From Clostridia bacterium (lineage in GTDB: Bacteria > Bacillota > Clostridia > Oscillospirales > CAG-272): DNA of 34,452 nucleotides. Where the stretch lies: contig JAGAJV010000148.1 of assembly GCA_017625915.1 (NCBI GenBank), positions 1 through 34,452 of the forward strand, written 5' to 3'. Shown here in pieces: positions 1-7,167 of the stretch (its first letter is position 1; every line of letters starts with the position of its first letter). The position numbers and the translations under genes were made by a program. The notes beneath the pieces are model-generated. The model searched no databases and had not been told where the DNA came from. It worked only from the letters and a program-made list of their open reading frames with translations.

Positions 1-108
1 AGGAACCTGATGTCCGAAGAAGTTCTTCTCAAATTCCTCCATCGCTTTGAAAGGGTCATAGGAACCAAGAAAATGGTTGTTGCGTGCAAAGGGTGTAAGT
101 TCAAACAT
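1..108 (-). CDS. Small heat shock protein Hsp20, N-terminal part
   Basis: Partial gene running off the left edge; only the first 36 codons are visible. The peptide opens MFELTPFARNNHFLGSYDPF and continues with an acidic EEFEKNFFG stretch, which matches the N-terminal arm of clostridial Hsp20/alpha-crystallin chaperones. The alpha-crystallin domain itself lies outside the window. The ATG (108-106) is supported by a strong ribosome binding site, AAGGAGGAT, at 123-115 on the minus strand. These proteins form oligomers that hold unfolding proteins for refolding. A perfect CIRCE site at 267-293 upstream fits heat-shock control. The call rests on a short N-terminus plus this regulatory context. Confidence 0.7.
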   Translation of the reverse strand, partial: MFELTPFARNNHFLGSYDPFKAMEEFEKNFFGHQVP

Positions 109-114
109 AACAGA

Positions 115-161
115 ATCCTCCTTATAGATTTTGTATTTATAGTATTTGTTGAAAGGATGAT
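115..161 (-). promoter_or_regulatory. Possible RNA thermometer hairpin in the hsp20 leader
   Basis: In the minus-strand leader, AUCAUCCUU (161-153) can pair with the ribosome binding site AAGGAGGAU (123-115). The helix has eight pairs and one internal mismatch, and encloses an A-rich 29-nt loop. Sequestering the ribosome binding site in an imperfect helix is how known heat-shock RNA thermometers work. The pairing is seen in the sequence; thermal control is inference. Confidence 0.35.
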
Positions 162-205
162 TTTTATTCAAGATTCAGGCGCCTTTCGAATCTCTTCCTT
201 TCACG

Positions 206-234
206 ATTATATTGTAAGCCCAAATTGTTTCATA
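206..234 (-). promoter_or_regulatory. Candidate sigma-A promoter of hsp20
   Basis: On the minus strand there is a perfect -10 hexamer TATAAT (211-206) with a weak -35 (ATGAAA at 233-228, spacer 16). A start near 199 would give a leader of about 90 nt before the hsp20 ATG. The -35 is poor, so this is only a candidate. Confidence 0.4.
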
Positions 235-266
235 ATTGTTATAGAAAAATGTCATAATTGTAAATA

Positions 267-293
267 TTAGCACTCTAATATTTAGAGTGCTAA
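267..293. promoter_or_regulatory. CIRCE operator (HrcA binding site)
   Basis: A perfect match to the CIRCE consensus: TTAGCACTC-N9-GAGTGCTAA. CIRCE is bound by the heat-shock repressor HrcA and usually controls groESL or dnaK operons in Firmicutes. Here the only intact gene it could serve is the minus-strand hsp20, whose ATG lies about 160 nt away. The operator lies upstream of the best -10 candidate rather than between promoter and gene, which is unusual. Confidence 0.93.
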
Positions 294-386
294 CAAAGAC
301 GAAGCCGAAATGAACAATAAAATTCTTAAGAGTCAAAACTGTTAGCAAAATAATGCCATATATGCTAAAAATAAGCGGCTATATAA

Positions 387-755
387 TTATTTATTCTGCT
401 TACGTAAACCTCTTCTTACACGATTGATATGACGTTCAAAGTCACCGTTGTCAATAAGTTCAGTGAGAACGTATTGCATAAAGGTAGGAACGGTGCAGGA
501 GTAAAAGCCGAGCTTTTCTTCATACGTTTTGACAAGATGTTTGGGAAGCACCATGTATCCGATACGAAGAGAGGGAGAGATCGTTTTGGAAAAGGTATTC
601 AGATATATGACGTTATCGTTATTTGAGAGAGCGAACAGCGTATCCGTGGGCTTTGTGGAAACAGAGAACTCTGATTCAAAGTCATGATACATCGTTCGTG
701 GGTGGTATTCAGTTGGATGTTTTCGTATACAGTAGAAGAAAATCTTCAAACATTG
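387..755 (-). pseudogene. MocR/GntR-type aminotransferase fragment
   Basis: Remnant of the PLP-dependent aminotransferase domain of a MocR-type regulator. Recognisable pieces are a degraded SEF region, VIYLNTFSKT with the PLP-binding lysine, RIGYMVLP, FYSCTVPTFMQ and FERHINRVRR. The large N-terminal part is missing, including the GntR helix-turn-helix and the first half of the fold. The segment before SEF looks compressed or frameshifted. The protein stops right after the FERHINRVRR region, where intact relatives continue for about 60-80 residues. No plausible ATG or ribosome binding site exists; the frame opens only from a TTG. Its GC content appears higher than that of the genes from 888 onward. 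Almost certainly non-functional. Confidence 0.75.
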
Positions 756-812
756 TGCTGGAAATGCAATAGATCAAAGAGTAATAAAATTGCAAACTTA
801 AAAGATTACTAA

Positions 813-1205
813 TGCACCTTTTTAGTATTAATTTTATCTACTGCAATCTATACTGTTGTTTCAGCTATCAAGTCTTACAATTATGATATGAATCCGGCTA
901 ATGGCATAGATATTATGAAAGGCTTTGACGCAGTTTTTATTGTGATGATTGGTGGATTTATAATATTTTACGAATTGGATTTGTTTTATACTGTCTATTA
1001 TTTTTTTACTAAGCCTAAGACTGTAACAAAATCGCTATTAAATGTCTTTGCTAATTTAAGCCTACTGCTTGTATATTTCAACGATTTTTATAAAGACATT
1101 CTCAAAGAAGATGTAATATTGCCGTTTGTTGTGGTTTTGATATATATTATCTTGCGAGTAACATATCTTATTATTTCCGTACGAGCCTTAGAATTTGAGG
1201 ACTAA
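813..1205 (+). pseudogene. 5'-truncated multi-pass membrane protein
   Basis: The frame is open from just after a TAA at 810-812. It begins at once with a hydrophobic segment (FLVLILSTAIYTVVSAIK), with no start codon or ribosome binding site in front. The first in-frame ATG is at 888, after that segment. Three further hydrophobic helices follow: FDAVFIVMIGGFIIFYELDL, the NLSLLLVYF region, and ILPFVVVLIYIILRVTYLII. The pattern suggests a small four-helix membrane protein whose first few codons and promoter were lost at a junction near 805-812. I do not recognise the family. Translation from ATG 888 would give 105 residues, but no ribosome binding site is seen there. Confidence 0.55.
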
Positions 1206-1239
1206 GCATTCTTTTTTGTGGCAACCTTAATACACCCTT

Positions 1240-1265
1240 AAATCCTTCCTTGCCGAAGGATTTTT
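1240..1265 (+). terminator. Rho-independent terminator
   Basis: A 9-bp stem, AAATCCTTC (1240-1248) with GAAGGATTT (1255-1263), around a 6-nt loop and ending in a T run. It closes the truncated membrane protein gene. Confidence 0.7.
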
Positions 1266-1268
1266 ATA

Positions 1269-1297
1269 TTGCAAACAAAAAAATAATATGTTATACT
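1269..1297 (+). promoter_or_regulatory. Sigma-A promoter of the CotH lipoprotein gene
   Basis: TTGCAA (1269-1274), a 17-bp spacer, and TATACT (1292-1297). The start point near 1304 lies after an in-frame ATG at 1288, which argues for the later start at 1330. Confidence 0.7.
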
Positions 1298-1329
1298 ATA
1301 TTTGGAAATATTTGAAGCTTGGAGTAAAT

Positions 1330-3591
1330 ATGAAAAAATTACTTTTGATATTATTTGCGACAGTTGCTATCGTACTAGGCTTATGCGCCTGCAACAACGA
1401 ATGTGCGCATAGCTGGAGGCTGGCAACCTGTGACGCACCTAAGACCTGCGCAAGCTGTGGCGTAACTGAGGGAAATCCGCTAGAGCATAGCTGGAGGGAG
1501 CCAAATTGCCTTTCTCCTAAAACCTGCAAAAATTGCGGCTTAACTGAGGGCGAGGCGTTTGGTCACAATTGGACAACACTTAATTGCGCAGAGCTAAAAA
1601 GATGTACAAGATGCGGTATTGGCGCAGGTATTACTGAGCATCAATGGAATACAGATGTATGTCTTGAAATACCTAACTGTACAGTATGTGGTATAGAGGG
1701 TGAGGCTATAAAGCACAGCTATAATAACGCAACCTGTGAGGAAGCCAAAACCTGTCAAAGGTGTGGTGAAACAAGCGGTAATCCACTAGGTCACAATTGG
1801 CAAGTTACTACCTGTAAGGAGCCTAAAATATGTAAAAACTGTGGCGAAAGTACAACTAAGGATTTACCACATAATTGGATATTCAGAGGCTGTGATGAGC
1901 AAAGAATATGTAGCGTCTGTATAAAGAGTGAGGGTAGTGTTTACGGTCACACCTGGATAGATGCAAGCTGTTATTTACCTAAGCATTGCAACAAATGCGA
2001 TGTCACCGAGGGCGAGCCTAAAGGACATAGCTGGAATGAGGCAACCTGTGCAGCGCCTAAAACCTGTACAGTATGTAGAGCAACTGAGGGCAAGGCTCTT
2101 GAGCATAAATGGACATTGGTAAAAACAATAGATTCCACCTGTGAGGAGGGCAAAAAGATATATTCCTGTGATGCTTGTCAGGGCGAAATGATTTTTGAGC
2201 TTCCTGCCACAATCGGTTATCATTTATGCGACGAAAACGGAGCTTGTACGCAATGCACAAAATCCTTTGATACAAGCGAGCTAACACTTGAAGCTATATT
2301 GATTACAAATGAATATTCAGTAGAGCGCTGTGGTGTTTTCACCAGCGAAACAACAACCTCGAAAATCTATAAGCCAGTCACCTACGCAGATATAGGAATG
2401 CCTGTTGTTGATTTAGGCGGAACACTACCAACCTACAAGAATAATTATCAAGACACGGTTAAATTTGTATATAATTCCGGTGACCTTAATTTCAGCTGCT
2501 ATGCGCAAATCAATGTACAGGGCGCATCAAGCGCAGGCAAGCCTAAAAAGAATTTCAATATCAAGCTCATAGATGCAGAAGGCAACAAAAATAAGGTAAA
2601 GCTAGTTGATGCGTGGGGCAAGGAGCATAAATATTGCCTAAAAGCCAACTATATTGACTATTCACAAGCAAGAAATGTGGTTTCTGCTCAAATTTTTGGT
2701 GAAATTGTACGTTCAAGAAATGACGAGCTATACGACCTACCAAACGGTGGCGCAATTGACGGCTATCCAATTTTAGTTTACAATAATGGCGAATATCAAG
2801 GTATCTATACATTAAATATTCCAAAGGATAAATGGATGTTTGATATGAAGGATAGCGATGAGAAAAATCAAGCAATATTTATGACTAACACATGGAATGA
2901 CGCAGTTTCCTTCAGACAACATTCAACAAGTGGCTTCGAGCTTGAATATGCTTCAAATGAGGATAGCCTAATTGATAACAATACACAGTGGGCATATGAC
3001 AGTATGCTAAGGCTTATCGACTTCGTTATGAATAATGATGGCGAAGCGTTTAAAAACGGAATTCACGAATACGCTGATGTTGATAAATGTATCGACTCAA
3101 TTATATATACCTTCTTTATCTGTGCCGACGATAACACAAGTAAAAATATCCTATGGGTAACACTTGATGGTAAGGTATGGTTCAGTAGCATGTACGATAT
3201 GGACGGCACATGGGGAATGAGATGGAACGGTAATATTGAATTTAACGAAAATACTCACCCAATTTCAGCTCTAAAGGACGGAATGGGCTTAGCACCAGAA
3301 AGAAACCCATCTAACTACAACCTATTATGGCAAAAAATCTATCTCTACTTCTTTGATAGAGTGTGCGAAAGATATATGGAGCTAAGACAGGAAATTTTAA
3401 CACTTGAAAATATCACCGAGTATTTTACAGCATTCTTTAATGCGATTCCGGATATTGTAAGAGAAGCGGAAGATCAAAAATGGTCAGTTCCAAGCCAGCA
3501 CATTGACCACCTAGAGCAAATTTTAACATTCGCTGAAAAGCGTCTTGAGGTATATGATAAAATTTTAATTCCCGAGGGAAATCAAGCATAG
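1330..3591 (+). CDS. CotH-kinase-family lipoprotein with Cys-rich repeats
   Basis: Predicted surface lipoprotein of 753 residues. Start chosen at ATG 1330, which has a GGAG site upstream and sits directly before the signal peptide MKKLLLILFATVAIVLGLC; the cleavage site is a lipobox, LCAC. Next come nine repeats of about 25 residues with the pattern HxW-x4-C-x-x-PKTC-x-x-CG-x-TEG-x-x-x-G, then a degenerate tenth. The C-terminal half is a CotH domain: GAIDGYPILVYNNGEYQGIY, the DDNTSKN motif and the metal-binding YDMDGTWG. CotH proteins are atypical secreted kinases known from spore coats. The repeats carry two CxxC-like pairs each and may bind zinc or form disulfides. It is probably monocistronic, with its own promoter (1269-1297) and terminator. 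The substrate cannot be inferred. Confidence 0.85.
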   Translation: MKKLLLILFATVAIVLGLCACNNECAHSWRLATCDAPKTCASCGVTEGNPLEHSWREPNCLSPKTCKNCGLTEGEAFGHNWTTLNCAELKRCTRCGIGAGITEHQWNTDVCLEIPNCTVCGIEGEAIKHSYNNATCEEAKTCQRCGETSGNPLGHNWQVTTCKEPKICKNCGESTTKDLPHNWIFRGCDEQRICSVCIKSEGSVYGHTWIDASCYLPKHCNKCDVTEGEPKGHSWNEATCAAPKTCTVCRATEGKALEHKWTLVKTIDSTCEEGKKIYSCDACQGEMIFELPATIGYHLCDENGACTQCTKSFDTSELTLEAILITNEYSVERCGVFTSETTTSKIYKPVTYADIGMPVVDLGGTLPTYKNNYQDTVKFVYNSGDLNFSCYAQINVQGASSAGKPKKNFNIKLIDAEGNKNKVKLVDAWGKEHKYCLKANYIDYSQARNVVSAQIFGEIVRSRNDELYDLPNGGAIDGYPILVYNNGEYQGIYTLNIPKDKWMFDMKDSDEKNQAIFMTNTWNDAVSFRQHSTSGFELEYASNEDSLIDNNTQWAYDSMLRLIDFVMNNDGEAFKNGIHEYADVDKCIDSIIYTFFICADDNTSKNILWVTLDGKVWFSSMYDMDGTWGMRWNGNIEFNENTHPISALKDGMGLAPERNPSNYNLLWQKIYLYFFDRVCERYMELRQEILTLENITEYFTAFFNAIPDIVREAEDQKWSVPSQHIDHLEQILTFAEKRLEVYDKILIPEGNQA
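1396..2110 (+). repeat. Nine in-frame Cys-rich repeats of about 75 bp
   Basis: Coding repeat tract within the CotH lipoprotein. Each unit encodes about 25 residues starting at a His-x-Trp/Tyr and carrying Cys at conserved spacing. Units 1, 2, 5 and 9 are closest to each other; units 3, 4, 6 and 7 have drifted. No two units are identical at DNA level, so the array is old. Confidence 0.75.
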
Positions 3592-3594
3592 CAT

Positions 3595-3620
3595 AAAAAG
3601 GCACTGAAAAGTGCCTTTTT
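3595..3620 (+). terminator. Rho-independent terminator
   Basis: Perfect 11-bp stem, AAAAAGGCACT (3595-3605) with AGTGCCTTTTT (3610-3620), around a GAAA tetraloop, four bases after the CotH stop codon. Confidence 0.9.
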
Positions 3621-3636
3621 TAGTTAATGTTTTTAG

Positions 3637-3665
3637 TTGAAAATCCATATAGTTTATGCTACAAT
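3637..3665 (+). promoter_or_regulatory. Sigma-A promoter of the FAD/GH172/SDR operon
   Basis: TTGAAA (3637-3642), 17-bp spacer, TACAAT (3660-3665), 28 bp before the first ATG. No operator palindrome was recognised. Confidence 0.7.
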
Positions 3666-3693
3666 TATTATATAAGCATAAAGGGGGGCGATT

Positions 3694-4947
3694 ATGGAAA
3701 ATTACGATTTAATTGTAGTTGGTGGTGGCTTTAGTGGTATAGCCTCAGCGATTTCAGCATCTCGACAGGGAATAAAAGTCCTTTTGGTTGAAAAATTTAA
3801 CTCATTGGGGGGAGCAGCGACTAACTCTCTTGTAAATCCCTTTATGCCAAATTTTACTTATATAAATAATAAAAAGGTCGATTTTTCGTCAGGCATTTTT
3901 AAGGAAATAATAAAGAAGCTAAAGGAGCGAAATGCGCTTCTTTGGGATAATCATTTTTTAGAGGAAGAATTAAAATATATCCTTAATGAAATGATGCTTG
4001 AAAATAATGTTGATTTGCTTTTTCACGCATATTTAACACGAGTAAATAGAGAAAATGACGAAATTAAAGCAATCACTCTTGCCACAATCGACGGTGAAAT
4101 CACACTTAGTGCAAAATACTATATTGACGCAACAGGCGATGGTCAGCTTTCATTTTTATCGGGCTGTGACTATATATTAGGTAGAGAAAGCGACAAGCTA
4201 ACCCAGCCAATGACACTTTGCTTTAGAGTAGGTAATGTAGATACCGACAAATTTTATAAAACCTTAGATAAAGTCCAAAGAGAATATGAAAAAGCACAAA
4301 AGACAGGCGAAATTACCAACCCAAGGGAAAACATTTTAGTTTTCAGCACACCTATAAAAAATGTGCTACATTTTAACACAACGCGAGTAGTTAAGCATAA
4401 TCCAACAAATGCCTACAAAAAAACAAAAGCAGAAATCATAGCAAGAAAGCAAGTCCACGAAATGTACGATTTTTTAAAAAAGCATGCAGACGGAATGGAA
4501 AATAGCTTCCTTGTGTCAACTGCACAGGAAATAGGAGTAAGGGAAAGCCGAAAAATCATAGGCGAATATATTCTTACCGAAAGGGATTTATTAAGCTGTA
4601 CAAAATTTGATGACGGAGTAGTAGCCTGTAACTATGATTTAGATGTTCATAATCCTGAGGGCAGTGGCACATCCCACCATTATTTTAAAGAGGGCAAGTA
4701 TTATACTATTCCATATAGAGCATTTATTCCGAAAGGCATAAGAAATATGCTTATTTCAGGCAGATGCATATCATCAAGTCAAGGCGCGCAAGCATCATTT
4801 AGAATTATGCCAGCAGTCACCTCTATCGGTGAAGCCACAGGCACAGCCATCGGTATAATAGTAAATGACAGCCTTGATGATGTACGCAATGTGGATATTA
4901 ATAAGCTACAAAAAATATTAAAGGAAAGCTATCTTAAAAATAGTTAA
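3694..4947 (+). CDS. FAD-dependent oxidoreductase
   Basis: 417-residue cytoplasmic flavoprotein of the FAD_oxidored type. The N-terminus is a Rossmann dinucleotide-binding motif (VVGGGFSG, residues 8-15) with the usual acidic end (LLVEK) and the GGAAT segment that follows in this family. Near the C-terminus is the signature GRCISSSQGAQASFRIMPAV, typical of FAD-binding closure. It starts at ATG 3694 behind a very strong GGGGGG-rich ribosome binding site and is the first gene of a four-gene operon. Related proteins in gut bacteria are often found near carbohydrate genes, so oxidation of a sugar or polyol is plausible; the substrate is unknown. Confidence 0.85.
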   Translation: MENYDLIVVGGGFSGIASAISASRQGIKVLLVEKFNSLGGAATNSLVNPFMPNFTYINNKKVDFSSGIFKEIIKKLKERNALLWDNHFLEEELKYILNEMMLENNVDLLFHAYLTRVNRENDEIKAITLATIDGEITLSAKYYIDATGDGQLSFLSGCDYILGRESDKLTQPMTLCFRVGNVDTDKFYKTLDKVQREYEKAQKTGEITNPRENILVFSTPIKNVLHFNTTRVVKHNPTNAYKKTKAEIIARKQVHEMYDFLKKHADGMENSFLVSTAQEIGVRESRKIIGEYILTERDLLSCTKFDDGVVACNYDLDVHNPEGSGTSHHYFKEGKYYTIPYRAFIPKGIRNMLISGRCISSSQGAQASFRIMPAVTSIGEATGTAIGIIVNDSLDDVRNVDINKLQKILKESYLKNS

Positions 4948-4948
4948 G

Positions 4949-5194
4949 ATGAAAGACATGGACTACGAATACAAAAAACCAACCGAAAAAATAGAAAACA
5001 AAGAAGTATATGAAGACGGTGCAAACACTCCCGACCAAGTAACAGTTTACAAATGCTTTTGCGGTAAGGGAACAATAGAATACCACAATGTACCGGGCTT
5101 TGATGATAGCTTTTTTGTTATTGAATGTCCACACTGCAATAAAAAATATCGCTATATTGATTGGTGCGGCTACGAATGGAAGGTGTATAAATAA
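4949..5194 (+). CDS. Small zinc-ribbon-like protein
   Basis: 81-residue protein of unknown function. It has two Cys pairs, KCFCGKG and ECPHCNK, about 27 residues apart, as in a zinc ribbon. The N-terminal 30 residues are charged and probably disordered. It begins one base after the stop of the FAD oxidoreductase, and its stop overlaps the GH172 start by one base (TAATG), so it is translated with its neighbours. The start is uncertain: ATG 4949 and ATG 4958 are both possible and neither has a clear ribosome binding site. It may be a metal-dependent accessory to the flanking enzymes. Confidence 0.6.
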   Translation: MKDMDYEYKKPTEKIENKEVYEDGANTPDQVTVYKCFCGKGTIEYHNVPGFDDSFFVIECPHCNKKYRYIDWCGYEWKVYK

Positions 5195-6252
5195 TGCTGC
5201 ATAATTTAACAATAAAAAAAGAAAACATTCGCTCCTTTTCACTTTCAGCCGAAAATCCCACAGGAGAAAAGGGCAAGGGAGGAATGGCAACAGAGGGAAG
5301 CGCAGCCTATAACGCAAGAGAATTAGGACAAGGCTGGAAGGTAAATCCCTATGTGGTAATCAAGGCAGGAGGAAAATACAATATAGCCGATATAAAAGGA
5401 CAAGGTGCAATTAAGCATATTTGGATTGTTGATAGCTCACCGGCAGGCAGATTGACTGTTTTCCGTATCTATTTTGACGGACAGAGGACACCGTCTGTTG
5501 AAGCACCCTTATACGACTTTTTCTGTAATGCCGATAATAGCGAATACAGACAAATAAATAGCATACCAATTTGCTATAATCCAAGACGGGGAATGAACTC
5601 ATATTTTGAAATGCCATATTTTAAATCCTTCCGTATCGAAATTGAAAACCTTCATAGTGAGGATATAATGGTATATTATCAAATCGACTGCGAGGAAAAG
5701 GAAATAGACGAAAATAGCTTATATTTCCACGCACAATTCAGAAGAATAAACCCATTACCGTATATGGAAAGCTATACAATCCTTGATAATATAAAGGGCA
5801 ACGGAATTTATGTGGGTACATATATGAATTGGGGAGTAAAATCAAACGGATGGTGGGGAGAGGGTGAGATCAAATTCTATATTGATGGAGACAATGACTT
5901 CCCAACCATATGTGGCACAGGCACAGAGGACTATTTTGGCGGAGCATACAACTTTGATGTTGACGGCAAATATGTTGAATTTTCAAGCCCATATTCAGGA
6001 CTATCCAAGGTAAGCAAAACAGATGCAACCTACTCGTCTCAAAGATATTTTAATATGTATCGCTTCCATATAACCGACCCAATCTATTTTAAAGAGGATT
6101 TAAAGGTAACTATCCAAGCACTCGGCTGGAGAAGTGAAGCAAGATACCTGCCACTTCAAGACGATATTTCATCAGTTGCATATTGGTATTCCGATAATTT
6201 AGAGGACAAATATCCCACTTTCCCATCCAAAAACGACTTAGAAATTATATAA
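5194..6252 (+). CDS. GH172 (DUF2961) glycoside hydrolase
   Basis: 352-residue member of the DUF2961 family, now GH172, which includes enzymes acting on fructofuranosides and arabinofuranosides such as difructose dianhydrides. Seen here are the family's WGEGEIKFYIDGD strand (E223/E225) and GTGTEDYFGGAYNF loop (E245), which carry the acidic residues expected in the active site. There is no signal peptide, so it should act in the cytoplasm on imported oligosaccharides. Many GH172 enzymes are about this length and form oligomers. Its start overlaps the previous stop by one base, and GGAAGGTG upstream serves as ribosome binding site. The exact substrate cannot be told. Confidence 0.82.
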   Translation: MLHNLTIKKENIRSFSLSAENPTGEKGKGGMATEGSAAYNARELGQGWKVNPYVVIKAGGKYNIADIKGQGAIKHIWIVDSSPAGRLTVFRIYFDGQRTPSVEAPLYDFFCNADNSEYRQINSIPICYNPRRGMNSYFEMPYFKSFRIEIENLHSEDIMVYYQIDCEEKEIDENSLYFHAQFRRINPLPYMESYTILDNIKGNGIYVGTYMNWGVKSNGWWGEGEIKFYIDGDNDFPTICGTGTEDYFGGAYNFDVDGKYVEFSSPYSGLSKVSKTDATYSSQRYFNMYRFHITDPIYFKEDLKVTIQALGWRSEARYLPLQDDISSVAYWYSDNLEDKYPTFPSKNDLEII

Positions 6253-6264
6253 AGGAGAAATAAA

Positions 6265-7065
6265 ATGAGCTTTTTAAAAGGAAAAACAGCAATAATTACA
6301 GGCGCAGGCTATGCAAAGCTGTCCGATGGCAGATGTGGCTCAATAGGCTACGGAATTGCTACTGCATATGCAAAGGAGGGCGCAAACCTTGTTATCACAG
6401 GCAGAAATGTAGAAAAGCTAAATAAAGCCAAGGAAGAGCTAGAAAGCCTCTATGGCATTAAGGTTTTAGCATTAAGCGCCGATATATCCGAGGGAAGCGA
6501 CAACGAGGCAATTGCAAAGAGTGTAGTAGAGGAAGCAATCAAGGAATTTGGCAGAATAGATGTGCTTATAAATAACGCCCAAGCATCAGCTTCAGGCGTA
6601 ACGATTGAAAACCATACAACAGAGCAATTTAATCTCGCTATGTATTCAGGCTTGTATGCAACCTTTTACTATATGAAGGCCTGCTATCCATATTTAAAGA
6701 AAACTAAAGGAAGCATAATCAACTTTGCATCCGGCGCAGGACTTTTCGGTAACTACGGTCAATGCTCATATGCAGCAGCTAAGGAAGCAATAAGAGGACT
6801 ATCCCGTGTAGCAGCAACAGAATGGGCTAAGGACGGAATAAATACAAATATCGTTTGCCCACTTGCTTGGACTGCTCAGCTTGAAAATTTTGAAAAGGCA
6901 TATCCTGAAGCATTTAAAGCAAATGTTAAAATGCCACCCGCAGGACACTTTGGTGATCCGGAAACAGAAATTGGCAGAGCCTGTGTTCAGCTAGCATCCC
7001 CGGACTTCAAATTTATGAACGGAGAAACCATCACCCTCGAGGGCGGAATGGGACTTCGACCATAA
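6265..7065 (+). CDS. Short-chain dehydrogenase/reductase
   Basis: 266-residue classical SDR. The glycine-rich nucleotide loop (residues 12-30) has an insertion between TGAG and GSIGYG. The family markers follow: NNAQ (103-106), catalytic Ser156, and the YxxxK pair Tyr169/Lys173. The insertion resembles that of enoyl-ACP reductases and some sugar dehydrogenases; the catalytic Tyr-x3-Lys fits the latter. Good ribosome binding site (AAAGGAG) 12 bp after the GH172 stop; last gene of the operon. In this context, oxidation or reduction of a sugar released by the GH172 enzyme is a reasonable guess. Confidence 0.85.
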   Translation: MSFLKGKTAIITGAGYAKLSDGRCGSIGYGIATAYAKEGANLVITGRNVEKLNKAKEELESLYGIKVLALSADISEGSDNEAIAKSVVEEAIKEFGRIDVLINNAQASASGVTIENHTTEQFNLAMYSGLYATFYYMKACYPYLKKTKGSIINFASGAGLFGNYGQCSYAAAKEAIRGLSRVAATEWAKDGINTNIVCPLAWTAQLENFEKAYPEAFKANVKMPPAGHFGDPETEIGRACVQLASPDFKFMNGETITLEGGMGLRP

Positions 7066-7073
7066 CAATTAAA

Positions 7074-7122
7074 GGCTCCTTTGTGTAAAGGGAGCTGTCA
7101 GCGAAGCTGACTGAGGGATTGT
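7074..7122 (+). repeat. Two-hairpin dispersed repeat, copy 1
   Basis: 49-bp unit: one hairpin from CTCCTTTGTGTAAAGGGAG, then a second with stem TCAGC/GCTGA and GAA loop, then TGAGGGATTGT. It has the same length and layout as the left half of the element at 22132-22254. The differing bases in the second stem are compensatory (TCAGC-GAA-GCTGA here, ACGCC-GAA-GGCGG there). Confidence 0.7.
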
Positions 7123-7124
7123 CA

Positions 7125-7167
7125 AAACAAAACACTTCAAAGCTAATAACTTTGAAGTGTTTTGTTT
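7125..7167. terminator. Bidirectional terminator between convergent genes
   Basis: Perfect 18-bp stem, AAACAAAACACTTCAAAG (7125-7142) with its complement at 7150-7167, and a 7-nt loop. A and T runs on both sides allow use in both directions. It overlaps the stop codon of the minus-strand hydrolase at 7166. Confidence 0.85.

Noticed and set aside
1288..1330. Longer start of the CotH lipoprotein at ATG 1288.
   Set aside because: That ATG lies between the -35 and -10 boxes of the promoter; the signal peptide begins at 1330 with its own ribosome binding site.
1971..2287. Minus-strand frames across the Cys-rich repeats.
   Set aside because: They are reading shadows of the repeat tract; no ribosome binding site or family resemblance.
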